A stretch of DNA of 64,000 nucleotides. It comes from Streptomyces aidingensis (GTDB lineage Bacteria; Actinomycetota; Actinomycetes; Streptomycetales; Streptomycetaceae). A program made the position numbers and the translations under genes. The DNA is taken from positions 248,001 to 312,000 of the forward strand of contig NZ_FOLM01000005.1 in the NCBI RefSeq assembly GCF_900112355.1, read 5' to 3'. This document shows positions 49,893 through 59,557 of the stretch, one piece after another (the first letter of the stretch is position 1; every line of letters begins with the position of its first letter). The notes under the pieces were generated by a model. That model was not told the origin of the DNA and did not search any database. It saw only the letters and a program-made list of their open reading frames with translations.

Positions 49893-49942
49893 GTCCAGTG
49901 CTCGCCCCGTGCTCGGCCGGTGCTCGGGCCCGGCCGCCGCGG

Positions 49943-52366
49943 TCAGGTGCTGCGCGGCCTGCGGCGCGGCAGCCGGCCGCGCAGCCGCAGCCGTTCCCGC
50001 AGCCGGGTGCCCTGACGCCGCCGCCAGTCCCGCACGGCCGCCGTCACCCGGCCCGCCGAGCGCGGCATCAGCAGGGCCCGCAGCCGGGTCCAGCGGTCCG
50101 CGGTGGCGGCCAGCCCGGCGGCAGCGGCCCGGACGTCCCCCGCGGCCCGGCCGTCGTCGTCCTCCGGCCGCTGCCCCGCCCCGCCGTCCGGCGCGTACAG
50201 TTCCCGCTCCACCGCGGTGGCCAGCCGGTGCACCGCCGCCTCCGGCTCCCCGGCCAGGCCGCCGACGCGCACCATGCGCCGGGCGGCCAGCCGCGGGGTC
50301 TCCCCCTCCTTGGGGAAGATCCCGAGGTCCCATGCGGTGTCGGCGAGCTCCTGCCAGGCGGTCAGCGGCCCCGCCCGGGGCCGCAGCCGCCGGCGCCGCA
50401 GCCGCCGCCGCCACAGCATGGGCGTGAGCGCCGCCGCCACCAGCAGCGCCGCGGCCCCGGGACCGAGGAACCACCAGACGCCCAGGCCGGCGTCCTCCTC
50501 CGCTTCGCTCCGGCTCCGCTGACCGTCCTCGCACAGCCCCGGCTCCAGTATCGGGTCGCAGCCCGTCGGGGTCTGCTCCTCCGGCTGGTCCTCGGTGGGC
50601 TGCTCCGGCTGCTGCGCCGGGTCCCGGGCCGGGTCCTGCCCGGGATCGGCCCCGCCGGGGTCGGCCGGCTGCGGCCAGGTGTAGGACGGGGCGCTGCCCT
50701 GCCCCGGGGTGGGCTCGAAACGGGTCCAGCCCACGCCCTCGAAGTACAGCTCGGGCCAGGCGTGCGCGTTGTGCGTGCCGACCACGTAATAGCTGCCGTT
50801 CTCGTCACTGCGCCGCAGACCCGGGGTGAAGCCCACCGAAACCTGGGCCGGGATGTCCAGGGCGCGGGCCATCGCCGCCATGGTGAAGGCGAAATGGATG
50901 CAGAACCCCTCCCGGTCCCGGAGGAAGTTGGCGATGGCCTGGCTGCCCGTGCCGGACTGGACGCTGGTGGAGTAGAGGAAGCCGCCGTCCCGGGTGAAGT
51001 AGTCCTGGAGCGCCACGGCCCGCTCGTAGTCGTTGGCCGCGCCCGCGGTGACCTCCAGCGCGGTCTGCCGCACCACGTCCGGCAGATTGCCGGGCAGTTC
51101 GGTGAAGTCCTCGCGGATCTTGTCGCTGGCCGGCTCGGGCGCGCCCGCCAGCTGCTCGGGGGTGGGCTCCACCAGCAGGCTGCGCACCCGGTAGGAGAGC
51201 CCGGCGGTGGTCTGGCCGCCGCGCGCCGCGACCAGGGTGCGGGAGTAGACGTCGTACTCCCAGGCACCCTCGGCGTCGATGTCCACCGCCGGCACCGGCA
51301 CCGGCAGGGAACGCTGCCGGTACTCCTCCACGGCGCTGATGTCCGTGGTGACCAGGGTGGTGGGCACGTCCCCGGACAGCCCGACGACCGCCCAGGGGGT
51401 CTGCGGCGGCTCTCCCATGGTCTGAGCGGTCGAGGTCCAGCGGCGGCCGTCGAACCGGTCCAGGGCCACCAGCCGCAGATAGCTCTCGCTGGGCCGCGGG
51501 CTGTCCGTGCGGTAGCTCAGCAGGGTCTCGTTCTGCCGCCGGTTGAGCTGGTTCTGCAGCTCCACCACGGGGTTCACCGAGGTGGGCAGCGCACTGCCGC
51601 CGGAGCCCGGGCCGCTGCCGCCGCCGTAGAGGTCGAAGACGCCGGTGCCCAGCGAGGGCAGCGCCACCGGGGCGAGGGCGGCCACGCACAGCGTCACCGC
51701 GCCGATCCGCCGGCCGGTGGGCATCCGGGGCGCCCGGACGGCTCCGGCCGCCGCGGCCGGGTGGCTGCTCGGGCGGCCCAGCACCCGGCCCCAGTGCGAG
51801 ACCCGGTCCCGGCTCTCGGAGAGCAGCATGGCCATGAAGCCGGCCGAGGCGAGCAGGAAGTAGGGCCAGGAGGCGCCGGTCTCGGAGATCCCCGCGGCCA
51901 CCGAGTACAGCGCCAGCAGCGGCAGCCCGGCGGGCGCCGCGCTGCGCAGCGTCACCGCCAGCAGATCGACCAGCAGGCCGCAGAACAGCACCCCGGCCAG
52001 CAGTATCAGCGCTATGCCGTCGGTGAGCGGGGCCGGGGCGGTGTAGGTGCGGATGTCCTCGGCCCCGGCCGCGAACAGCTCCCCGAAGACGGACAGTGTC
52101 TCCGGGGTGGGCACCACTCCGGCCAGCGCGTCCTGCGGCGCGGTCACCAGCGTGACCAGGCCCAGCGCCACCACCAGCTGGCACAGCAGGGTGAGGCCGC
52201 CGCCGGCGCCGCGCCGGCGGGCCAGCAGGCCGGTACCGGTCACCGCGGCCAGCAGCAGCCCCGTCCGGACCATCCAGCCGCTGCCCTCGACCAGCGGCAG
52301 CAGCGCGCCGGCCGCCGCCAGGGTGGCCGCCCAGGCGGCGATCGCGATCTTGATGCGTGCGTCCAT
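49943..52366 (-). CDS. TgpA-type transmembrane transglutaminase-like protein (DUF3488-Transglut_core-DUF4129)
   Basis: An 807-residue membrane protein. The N-terminal 230 residues contain about five TM helices (DUF3488). The extracellular transglutaminase-like core includes DREGFCIHFAFTMAAMARALDIPAQVSVGFTPG with nucleophile Cys near 487, NAHAWPELYFEGVGW with catalytic His near 535, and RFEPTPG, where Glu replaces the usual Asp. A single TM helix near 645 is followed by a C-terminal DUF4129 region. It forms an operon with DUF58 and MoxR (14-base gap). The three probably work together on an extracellular cell-envelope target. Confidence 0.93.
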   Translation of the reverse strand: MDARIKIAIAAWAATLAAAGALLPLVEGSGWMVRTGLLLAAVTGTGLLARRRGAGGGLTLLCQLVVALGLVTLVTAPQDALAGVVPTPETLSVFGELFAAGAEDIRTYTAPAPLTDGIALILLAGVLFCGLLVDLLAVTLRSAAPAGLPLLALYSVAAGISETGASWPYFLLASAGFMAMLLSESRDRVSHWGRVLGRPSSHPAAAAGAVRAPRMPTGRRIGAVTLCVAALAPVALPSLGTGVFDLYGGGSGPGSGGSALPTSVNPVVELQNQLNRRQNETLLSYRTDSPRPSESYLRLVALDRFDGRRWTSTAQTMGEPPQTPWAVVGLSGDVPTTLVTTDISAVEEYRQRSLPVPVPAVDIDAEGAWEYDVYSRTLVAARGGQTTAGLSYRVRSLLVEPTPEQLAGAPEPASDKIREDFTELPGNLPDVVRQTALEVTAGAANDYERAVALQDYFTRDGGFLYSTSVQSGTGSQAIANFLRDREGFCIHFAFTMAAMARALDIPAQVSVGFTPGLRRSDENGSYYVVGTHNAHAWPELYFEGVGWTRFEPTPGQGSAPSYTWPQPADPGGADPGQDPARDPAQQPEQPTEDQPEEQTPTGCDPILEPGLCEDGQRSRSEAEEDAGLGVWWFLGPGAAALLVAAALTPMLWRRRLRRRRLRPRAGPLTAWQELADTAWDLGIFPKEGETPRLAARRMVRVGGLAGEPEAAVHRLATAVERELYAPDGGAGQRPEDDDGRAAGDVRAAAAGLAATADRWTRLRALLMPRSAGRVTAAVRDWRRRQGTRLRERLRLRGRLPRRRPRST

Positions 52367-52380
52367 TCCGCTCCGCTCCC

Positions 52381-53832
52381 TCAGCCGCCGGCCGGACCGA
52401 ATGACAGGCGGGCGGCGTCCTGCCAGAGCTGCCCCAGCGGGATGCCCGGATGGTGGTGCAGCGCCAGCCAGCCGGATTCGGTGAGCCGGCGGAGCTGGTG
52501 CGCCTCCACCTCGGGCTCCATCTGCCCGGCGGCCACCAGCGCCACCGCATGGGTGGCCCGCCGGCGCAGCGGGGCGAGCTGCGGGGCGGCCTCCCGGTTG
52601 ACCGAGCCGAGGAAGGCGATCAGCAGCCCGGCCTCCTCCAGCGGGCCCGGACCGGTGGCGAGCTCCTCGAAGCCGCGGCCGGGGGAGTGGTCAAGCACGG
52701 CCAGCTCGTCCAGGATCAGCGCGCCGGCCTCGGCACCGCTCACCCCGGCAACCTGCGGGCCGGGCAGCACGGCGCCGGTGTCGGTCACCAGCCGGACCGC
52801 GTAGTCGCGGGCCAGCAGATGGGCCACCACCGAGGCGGCTCCGGAGACCGCGCGCTCGAAGGCCGAGCCCGGGCCGGCGCCCTGGTAGGCGACCCGCCGG
52901 GTGTCCAGCAGCACGGTGCAGCGGTCCCGCTGCGGCTGCTCCTCGCGGCGCACCATGAGCTGGCCGCGATGGGCGGTGGAACGCCAGTGCACCCGGCGCA
53001 GCCCGTCGCCGTGCCGGTAGTCGCGCGGGATGACGTCCTCGTCGCCGGCCAGGGACTGCGCCCGCCGCCCGGTCTCCCCGGTACCGCCGGCGTCGCCGCC
53101 GAACCGCACCGACGGCAGCTGCTCCGTACGGGGCAGCACGGTCAGCACGTCGAAGGCGCTGAACGAGCGGCTCAGCTCCACCATGCCGAACGGGTCGGTC
53201 AGCCGGAGCTGCAACGGCCCCAGGGGGTAGCGGCCCCGCAGCTCGGAGCGGACCCGGTAGGCCACGTCCCGCCGCCCGCCCGGCTCGATCCGGTCCAGCA
53301 CGAAGCGCGGCCGGGGGCCGAGCACATAGGGCACCCGGTCCTGGAGCAGCAGCACCCCGGTGGGCACCCGGGCGATGTTCTCGATCCGCAGCTCGACCCG
53401 GGACTCGCTGCCGGCCGGCACCCGGGAGGGGTACATCCGGCGCGCCGAGGAGACCCGGCTGCGGGTGTAGTAGAGCGCCAGCACGCAGGCCACGGGCAGG
53501 GCGGCCAGCAGCACCCCCACCCGCAGCAGATCGGGCTGGCCCAGCAGATAGGCGCAGAGCGCGGCGGCACCGCCGGCGGCCAGGAAGGACCGGCCGCGGG
53601 TGGTGAGGCCGCCGAACGCGGCGCGCAGCGGCCCGCGGTCCTCCGAGCCGCGGCCCGGCCGCGGCCCCGTCCCGGCGGCTGGGCCGGGAGCCCCGGCGGC
53701 GGTGCCCGGAACCGTGCCCGGAACCGTGCCCGGGGCCGCGGCGGGCGGCACCAGCGGGGCCTGCGGTACCGGCGGCACGGCCGTGCCGCTCCGGGCGCCC
53801 CGGCCGGGGGAGGCGGGGGAGCCGTGGGACAT
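52381..53832 (-). CDS. DUF58 protein
   Basis: A 483-residue protein with two TM helices (about 85-125: FLAAGGAAALCAYLLGQ and VGVLLAALPVACVLALYYTRS) and a C-terminal vWA-like DUF58 domain. Its marker is DYRHGDGLRRVHWRSTAHRGQLMVRREEQPQ, then VLLDTRR with the MIDAS-like Asp. The first 65 residues are Pro/Ala-rich low complexity. It is the middle gene of MoxR-DUF58-TgpA; in this conserved module, DUF58 is the adaptor between AAA+ MoxR and the membrane target. The ATG overlaps the MoxR stop by one base. Confidence 0.92.
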   Translation of the reverse strand: MSHGSPASPGRGARSGTAVPPVPQAPLVPPAAAPGTVPGTVPGTAAGAPGPAAGTGPRPGRGSEDRGPLRAAFGGLTTRGRSFLAAGGAAALCAYLLGQPDLLRVGVLLAALPVACVLALYYTRSRVSSARRMYPSRVPAGSESRVELRIENIARVPTGVLLLQDRVPYVLGPRPRFVLDRIEPGGRRDVAYRVRSELRGRYPLGPLQLRLTDPFGMVELSRSFSAFDVLTVLPRTEQLPSVRFGGDAGGTGETGRRAQSLAGDEDVIPRDYRHGDGLRRVHWRSTAHRGQLMVRREEQPQRDRCTVLLDTRRVAYQGAGPGSAFERAVSGAASVVAHLLARDYAVRLVTDTGAVLPGPQVAGVSGAEAGALILDELAVLDHSPGRGFEELATGPGPLEEAGLLIAFLGSVNREAAPQLAPLRRRATHAVALVAAGQMEPEVEAHQLRRLTESGWLALHHHPGIPLGQLWQDAARLSFGPAGG

Positions 53833-54833
53833 CAGAAGCCCCGGTGCGGCCGGCCGAACTGAGGCTGGTAGGCGCCGGGCACCGGGGTCCGCTGCACGAT
53901 CTCGGCCACGAACTCCTCGGCCGTCTGCCGGTTGAGCTGAGCCTGGGCCGTGGGCAGCAGCCGGTGGGCCAGCACCGGGCCGGCCAGATGCTGGAGGTCG
54001 TCCGGCAGCACATACTCCCGGCCGCTGAGCATGGCCGCGGCCCGCGCCGCCCGCAGCAGCTGGAGCGTGGCGCGCGGCGAGGCGCCCAGCCGCAGGCCCG
54101 GGTGCTGGCGGGTGGCGGCCACCAGCTCCACGGCATAGCGCCGCACCGGCTCCGAGACATGCACTTCGCGCACCGCCTGGATCAGCTTGATCACGTCGTG
54201 CGACTGGGCGGCCGGCTCCAGCACCTCCAGCGGGGAGAGCGAGCCGTGCGACTCCAGCATCCGCAGCTCGGCCTCGGGGCTGGGGTAGCCGACCGAGACC
54301 CGGGCCATGAAGCGGTCCCGCTGCGCCTCGGGCAGCGGATAGGTGCCTTCCATCTCCACCGGGTTCTGGGTGGCGATGACCATGAACGGATCCGGCAGCG
54401 CATAGGTCTGGCCATCGGCGGTGACCTGGCGCTCCTCCATCGCCTCCAGCAGCGCGGACTGGGTCTTGGGCGAGGCGCGGTTGATCTCGTCGCCGATCAC
54501 GATCTGCGCGAAGACCGCGCCCGGCTTGAACTCGAAGTCCTTGCGCTGCTGGTCGAAGACGCTGACCCCGGTGATGTCCGAGGGCAGCAGGTCGGGGGTG
54601 AACTGGATCCGGCGCACCGAGCAGTCGACCGACCGCGCCAGCGCCTTGGCCAGCATGGTCTTGCCCACGCCGGGCACGTCCTCGAGCAGCAGGTGCCCCT
54701 CGGCCAGCAGCACGGTCAGGGCAAGCCGGACGACCTCCGGCTTGCCCTCGATCACGCTCTCCACCGAACGGAGCACCTGGTCGATGGTGCCGCTCAGCTC
54801 ATTGAGCCTGACGTGTTCCTCATAGGTCGTCAC
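53832..54833 (-). CDS. MoxR-family AAA+ ATPase
   Basis: A 333-residue MoxR ATPase. Walker A is GVGKT at 55-59, Walker B is VIGDEINRASPKTQSALLEAMEERQ, sensor 1 is VIATQNPVEMEGTYPLPEAQRDRF, and sensor 2 is the GASPRATLQLLRAARA region. MoxR proteins act as chaperones that activate or insert a vWA/DUF58 partner. It is the first gene of the operon; the GTG at 54833 follows GGAGGG. Transcription starts in the gap toward the carbonic anhydrase gene. Confidence 0.95.
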   Translation of the reverse strand: MTTYEEHVRLNELSGTIDQVLRSVESVIEGKPEVVRLALTVLLAEGHLLLEDVPGVGKTMLAKALARSVDCSVRRIQFTPDLLPSDITGVSVFDQQRKDFEFKPGAVFAQIVIGDEINRASPKTQSALLEAMEERQVTADGQTYALPDPFMVIATQNPVEMEGTYPLPEAQRDRFMARVSVGYPSPEAELRMLESHGSLSPLEVLEPAAQSHDVIKLIQAVREVHVSEPVRRYAVELVAATRQHPGLRLGASPRATLQLLRAARAAAMLSGREYVLPDDLQHLAGPVLAHRLLPTAQAQLNRQTAEEFVAEIVQRTPVPGAYQPQFGRPHRGF

Positions 54834-55009
54834 CGGCCCTCCTCGGCCCCTTATGTCCCGGTCCGGGCCGATTGGTCGGTCAGGACCGCGGCCTGGACAC
54901 CCCCGTGGCACGCCCCGGTGCAGCCGGCACCGGGGCGTGCCCTCCAGCCGCCCGGCGGCCGGAACGGATGCCTGTCAGCAGGCATTCTTCACACAATTCC
55001 GGTCTCACG

Positions 55010-55534
55010 TCACGCTCCCGCGTCACGCGGCCCCTCCGACGCGTCGATCTCCCGCAGGAGCCCGGAGGTCACGTCGAAGACGAACCCCCGTACATCTTCA
55101 GTGTGCAGGAGGAAGGGAGAAGTGCGCACCCGTGCCATGGACTGCCGCACGTCCTGCTCCACATCGGTGAAGGACTCCACCGACCAACCGGGCTTCTGGC
55201 CGACCTCGCGCTCCAGTTCGGTACGGAAGTCCTCGGTCAGCACCTGGAGGCCGCAGCCGGTGTGGTGGATCAGCACCACGGATTCCGTGCCCAGCGCCCG
55301 CTGACTGATGGTCAGCGACCGGATCACGTCGTCGGTGATCACCCCGCCGGCGTTGCGGATGGTGTGGCAGTCGCCCAGTTCCAGGCCGAGGGACGCGTGC
55401 AGGTCGATCCGGGCGTCCATGCAGGCGACGATGGCCACCTTGCGCACCGGCCGGGCGTCCATCCCCGGGTCCCGGAAGTTCTCGGCGTACTTCTGGTTGG
55501 CCCGGACCAGCTCATCAATGACGGTAGGAGACAT
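55010..55534 (-). CDS. Beta-class carbonic anhydrase
   Basis: A 174-residue beta-carbonic anhydrase catalysing the hydration of CO2. The zinc ligands are Cys38, His91 and Cys94; Asp40 and Arg42 form the CXDXR dyad (ACMDAR). The IRNAGG motif at 60-64 is also typical. The ATG has no Shine-Dalgarno but lies 6 bases after a TACGGT -10 hexamer, suggesting a leaderless mRNA. It is divergent from rsmH and probably supplies bicarbonate for carboxylations and fatty-acid/cell-wall biosynthesis. Confidence 0.93.
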   Translation of the reverse strand: MSPTVIDELVRANQKYAENFRDPGMDARPVRKVAIVACMDARIDLHASLGLELGDCHTIRNAGGVITDDVIRSLTISQRALGTESVVLIHHTGCGLQVLTEDFRTELEREVGQKPGWSVESFTDVEQDVRQSMARVRTSPFLLHTEDVRGFVFDVTSGLLREIDASEGPRDAGA

Positions 55535-55825
55535 GGCACGACCGTAGCGTGTGCCGGTGCCGCTTCCCATGACATACCCCTGCCATCCGGTCACCGGCGG
55601 CTGTGAGATCGGGCACCGGGCCGGATGCGCCGCCCGGGAGAAACACCGCCGCGTGGCCAACCGCGATGATTGACCGGGCAGGCGGGTGGACTAATGTGGC
55701 CGCAGCCGGACGCGTGAGACCGCGAGCCCTCGCGGTCCGTCCCCGGCCTCCCGCGGCCCCCGGCCGGCATCCCCGCCCGGCCGCCGCGCTCCCGCCAGGA
55801 CTCCGCAGGCCCTTTCGGAAGGCGC

Positions 55826-56803
55826 ATGACCACCAGCAACGACCGACCGGCGGACGCCCGGCACCAGCCCGTCATGCTCCAGCGCTGCCTGGACCTGCTC
55901 GGGCCCGCACTCGGCGCACCCGGCGCGGTCGTGGTGGACTGCACCCTGGGCCTGGGCGGTCACGCCGCCGCGCTGCTCGCCGCCTGCCCGAGGGCCCGGC
56001 TGATCGGCCTGGACCGCGATCCGGCCGCGCTGGAACTGGCCCGGCACCGGCTGGCCCCGTACGGCGAGCGCGCCGAGCTGGTGCACGCGGTGTACGACGA
56101 ACTTCCCGGCGTGCTGGACCGGCTCGGCTCCCCCAGGGTGGCCGGAATCCTGTTCGACCTGGGGGTCTCCTCCCTCCAGCTCGACGAGGACGAACGCGGC
56201 TTCGCCTATTCCCGGCAGGCCCCGCTGGACATGCGCATGGACCAGACGCGCGGCCCCAGCGCCGCCGATGTGCTCAACACCTATCCGCCCGGTGAACTGG
56301 TCCGGGTGCTGCGCGAGTACGGCGAGGAGCGGCACGCCCGCCGGATCGTGGAGCAGGTGGTGCGGGAGCGGCGGCGCGAGCCGATCCGGACCAGCGACCG
56401 GCTGGTCTCCCTCATCCGCCAGGCCCTGCCGCAGGCCGCCATGCGCACCGGAGGGAACCCGGCGAAGCGCACCTTCCAGGCGCTGCGCATCGAGGTCAAC
56501 GGCGAACTGGAGGTCCTGCGGCGGGCCATGCCCGCGGCGGTCGCCGCGCTGGCGGTCGGCGGCCGGATCGTGGTGCTGTCCTACCATTCGCTGGAGGACC
56601 GGCTGGTCAAGCGGGTGCTGGCGGCCGGTGCGGCCACCGCCGCGCCGCGTGGCCTGCCGGTGGTGCCCGAGGAGTACCAGCCCCGGCTGAAGCTGCTGAC
56701 CCGGGGTGCGGAACTGCCGGACGAGGAAGAGGTGGCGGCCAACCGGCGGGCCGCCCCGGCCCGGCTGCGGGCCGCCGAACGCATCCGGGAGGCGGCGTCA
56801 TGA
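55826..56803 (+). CDS. rsmH: 16S rRNA (cytosine-1402-N4)-methyltransferase
   Basis: A 325-residue RsmH (MraW) enzyme that methylates N4 of C1402 in 16S rRNA. SAM-binding block [35 protein letters not shown], the [29 protein letters not shown] signature, and the C-terminal [17 protein letters not shown] are complete. It is the first gene of the dcw cluster; no mraZ lies upstream. The ATG has GGAAGG 8-9 bases ahead. Its stop overlaps the ftsL ATG (ATGA at 56800-56803). Confidence 0.97.
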   Translation: MTTSNDRPADARHQPVMLQRCLDLLGPALGAPGAVVVDCTLGLGGHAAALLAACPRARLIGLDRDPAALELARHRLAPYGERAELVHAVYDELPGVLDRLGSPRVAGILFDLGVSSLQLDEDERGFAYSRQAPLDMRMDQTRGPSAADVLNTYPPGELVRVLREYGEERHARRIVEQVVRERRREPIRTSDRLVSLIRQALPQAAMRTGGNPAKRTFQALRIEVNGELEVLRRAMPAAVAALAVGGRIVVLSYHSLEDRLVKRVLAAGAATAAPRGLPVVPEEYQPRLKLLTRGAELPDEEEVAANRRAAPARLRAAERIREAAS

Positions 56804-57480
56804 GCGGGGGGAGCGGAGCACCGGGGCCGCGCCCCGCCCGGCCGGCCCGCCGCGCCGGGATGACCGCCGGCGGCGCCACGGGACGGTACCCGGCGGGGAC
56901 GAGCACCGCCCAGCAGCGGCTGGCCCGGCTGGCCGCCCTGGTGCCCCGGGGCTCCTCCAGCGCCGCCCGCACCCCCTTCGTGCTGCTGATCGTGGTGCTG
57001 CTGGGCGCCGGCATGCTGGCCCTGCTGCTGCTCAACGCGGCCCTGAACGAGGGCTCGTTCGAACAGGCCGAACTGCGCCGCGAGACCGAGGAACTGGCCG
57101 ACGAGGAACAGGCCCTGCAAGCCGAGGTGGACGCCTACTCGGCGCCCGACACGCTTGCCGGGATGGCCCGGGAACTGGGCATGGTGCCCGGTGGCCCGCC
57201 GGTTTTCCTGGACCCGGAGGGCGAGGTGCTGGGCAGCGCCGAACCGGTGCCCGTCCCGCCGGAACCGGAGGCGTCACCCGAGGAGTCCCCCGGACCCCCG
57301 GACTCCCCGGAGCCGGGGGAGTCCGGGGAGCCGGCGGGAAGCGAGGCTCCCGCATCGGGGGAGGACCCGGAAGACACCGGGGACGCCCAGGCGGCCGGCG
57401 GCCCCGGGGACACCGGGGACACCGGGGACACCGGGGACACCGGCGACACCGGGGACACCGGACCCGGAGGGAACGGATGA
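56800..57480 (+). CDS. ftsL: FtsL-like division protein with GDT-repeat tail
   Basis: A 226-residue bitopic protein. Residues about 59-80 form one TM helix ([20 protein letters not shown]), followed by an extracytoplasmic coiled coil ([27 protein letters not shown]). In FtsL this recruits FtsI/FtsW through FtsB. The C-terminal half (about 150-226) is a Pro/Glu/Gly-rich disordered tail ending in six GDT tripeptides. The extension is unusually long for FtsL. Both ends overlap neighbours by 4 bp (ATGA), which couples its translation to rsmH and ftsI. Confidence 0.9.
   Translation: MSGGSGAPGPRPARPARRAGMTAGGATGRYPAGTSTAQQRLARLAALVPRGSSSAARTPFVLLIVVLLGAGMLALLLLNAALNEGSFEQAELRRETEELADEEQALQAEVDAYSAPDTLAGMARELGMVPGGPPVFLDPEGEVLGSAEPVPVPPEPEASPEESPGPPDSPEPGESGEPAGSEAPASGEDPEDTGDAQAAGGPGDTGDTGDTGDTGDTGDTGPGGNG
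57406..57459 (+). repeat. 9-bp tandem repeat (six copies) at the end of ftsL
   Basis: Six head-to-tail copies of GGGGACACC, one with a single substitution (57442-57450), encode GDT tripeptides at the C-terminus of FtsL. They end 18 bases before the ftsI start, so copy-number changes would not affect that start. Confidence 0.92.
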
Positions 57481-59414
57481 GCAGAGCACCCTCCCGCGCC
57501 CCCGCGCCCCGCCGGTCCCGCCCCGACGACCTGCGCCTGGGCAGCCCCCGCCCCCGGCTGCGCATGCTCAGCCTGGGCCTCACCCTGGTCATGCTGGTCT
57601 TCGCCGTCCGCCTGGTCCATGTGCAGGTGGTGGACGCCGCCGCCTACACCGAGCAGGCCTCCTCCAACCGCTATGTCACGGTGCCGCTGGCCGCCCAGCG
57701 CGGCGACATCACCGACCGCAACGGCACCGCCCTGGCCACCACCGTCGACGCCTACGACATCATCGCCGACCCCACCCTCTTCACCCGGGACATCACCGGC
57801 GTGGACGACGCCCCGGAACAGGCCGCCGCCCTGCTCGCCCCGGTCCTCGGCGAGGACGAGGAGGAACTGGCCGCCCTGCTGGCCACCCCGGATTCCCAGT
57901 ACGTACTGCTGGCCCGGCAGCAGACCCCGCAGGCCTGGCGGCAGATCACCGACCTGCGCCGCGCCCTGGCCGAGCGCGCGGACGCCGGCACCGGCCACCA
58001 GGTGCTCACCGGCGTCTTCCGGGAGCCCAACCCCAAACGCGTCTACCCAGGCGGTGACCTGGCGGCCGGTGTCCTCGGCTTCGTCAACAACGAGGGCCGG
58101 GGCGGGGCCGGCATCGAGGCCCAGTTCGACCGGGAGCTCGCCGGGCAGGACGGCGCCATCCGCTACGCGCAGTCCGGCGGGCGGCGGGTGCCCACCGCCG
58201 GCAGCCACGAGCAGCCCCCGGTGCCCGGCACCGACCTGGAGCTGACCATCGACCGGGACATCCAGTGGGCCGCGCAGCGGGCCATCGAGGCCCAGGTGGC
58301 CGAGTCGGTGGCGGACGGCGGCTATGTGGTCGTCCAGGACGCGCGCTCCGGGGAGGTCCTGGCCATGGCCAGCGCCCCGGGGTTCGACCCCAACGACTAC
58401 GCCGCCACCGACCCCGCGCTGCTCGGCAATCCCGCCCTCCAGGACGCCTATGAGCCCGGCTCGACCAGCAAGGTGATCTCCATGGCGGCCGTCCTCCAGG
58501 AGGGCGTGGCCGGCACCGGCACCCATGTCACCGTGCCCAACCGGCTGCCCCGCGCCGACCGGGCCTTCGCCGACGACCACGAGCACGACACGCTGCATCT
58601 CACTCTGGCGGGGGTACTGGCCCGGTCCAGCAACATCGGCACCATTCTGGCCGTGGAACTGCTGGGCGACACCCAGTCCGAGGCCAACGAGGTGCTGCAC
58701 TCCTATCTGACCGCCTTCGGCTTCGGCCGGCCCACCGGCCTGGGCTTCCCCGGCGAGACCGCGGGCATCCTGGCCGACCCGGGGGACTGGAACGCCTCCC
58801 AGCAGTACACCGTGGCCTTCGGCCAGGGCCTGTCGGTCAATGCCGTGCAGGCCGCCTCCGTCTACTCCACGGTGGCCAACGGCGGGGTGCGTATCGCCCC
58901 CACCCTGATCCGGGGCACCACGGGAGCCGACGGCCGCTACGAGCCCTGGCCCCGGCCGGAACCCGAGCGGGTGATCGACGAGGCGACGGCGGACGATCTG
59001 ACCGCCATGCTGGAAACCGTGGTCGCCGACGACGAACTGGGCACCGGCCGGATCGCCCGCATCGACGGATACCGGGTGGCGGGCAAGACCGGCACCTCCA
59101 ACCGGGTGGACCCGGGAACCGGCCGTTACCGGGGTTACACCTCCTCCTTCGCCGGGTTCGCCCCCGCCGACGACCCGCGGATCACCGTCTACTGCGCCGT
59201 GCAGAACCCGACCGAGGGCCCGCACTCCGGCAGCCAGGTGTGCGGGCCGGTCTTCAAGGAGGTCATGGAGTTCTCGCTGAAGTCGCTGCGGGTGCCGCCC
59301 ACCGGCGCCGAGGTGCGGTCGCTGCCCGCCACCTTCGACCCCGGGGACAGCGCCACGGCGGACGCCGCGGCCGGCGGCGACGCCTCCCGCCGGGAGACGG
59401 ACCCCGAGGAGTAG
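57477..59414 (+). CDS. ftsI: Peptidoglycan transpeptidase FtsI (PBP3)
   Basis: A 645-residue division-specific class B penicillin-binding protein. A short basic cytoplasmic N-terminus leads to one TM helix (about 29-48, LSLGLTLVMLVFAVRLVHV). The pedestal domain begins RGDITDRNGTALA; the transpeptidase domain has the nucleophile Ser329 in S-T-S-K (Lys332), SSN at 384-386 and KTGT at 537-540. It crosslinks septal peptidoglycan with FtsW. A 30-residue acidic Gly/Ala tail follows. The ATG overlaps the ftsL stop. Confidence 0.97.
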   Translation: MSRAPSRAPAPRRSRPDDLRLGSPRPRLRMLSLGLTLVMLVFAVRLVHVQVVDAAAYTEQASSNRYVTVPLAAQRGDITDRNGTALATTVDAYDIIADPTLFTRDITGVDDAPEQAAALLAPVLGEDEEELAALLATPDSQYVLLARQQTPQAWRQITDLRRALAERADAGTGHQVLTGVFREPNPKRVYPGGDLAAGVLGFVNNEGRGGAGIEAQFDRELAGQDGAIRYAQSGGRRVPTAGSHEQPPVPGTDLELTIDRDIQWAAQRAIEAQVAESVADGGYVVVQDARSGEVLAMASAPGFDPNDYAATDPALLGNPALQDAYEPGSTSKVISMAAVLQEGVAGTGTHVTVPNRLPRADRAFADDHEHDTLHLTLAGVLARSSNIGTILAVELLGDTQSEANEVLHSYLTAFGFGRPTGLGFPGETAGILADPGDWNASQQYTVAFGQGLSVNAVQAASVYSTVANGGVRIAPTLIRGTTGADGRYEPWPRPEPERVIDEATADDLTAMLETVVADDELGTGRIARIDGYRVAGKTGTSNRVDPGTGRYRGYTSSFAGFAPADDPRITVYCAVQNPTEGPHSGSQVCGPVFKEVMEFSLKSLRVPPTGAEVRSLPATFDPGDSATADAAAGGDASRRETDPEE

Positions 59415-59557
59415 CGCCCCGGCACATCCGACCGACCGTCCACATCGCCCAGACCGCCCGGACCGCCCAGACCGCCCACACCGCCCGCGCCGCTCGGGCC
59501 CGGGCACCGCGCCTTCCGAGCAGAACCTTTGAGCAAGACGCACAGGGAGCACCATCA

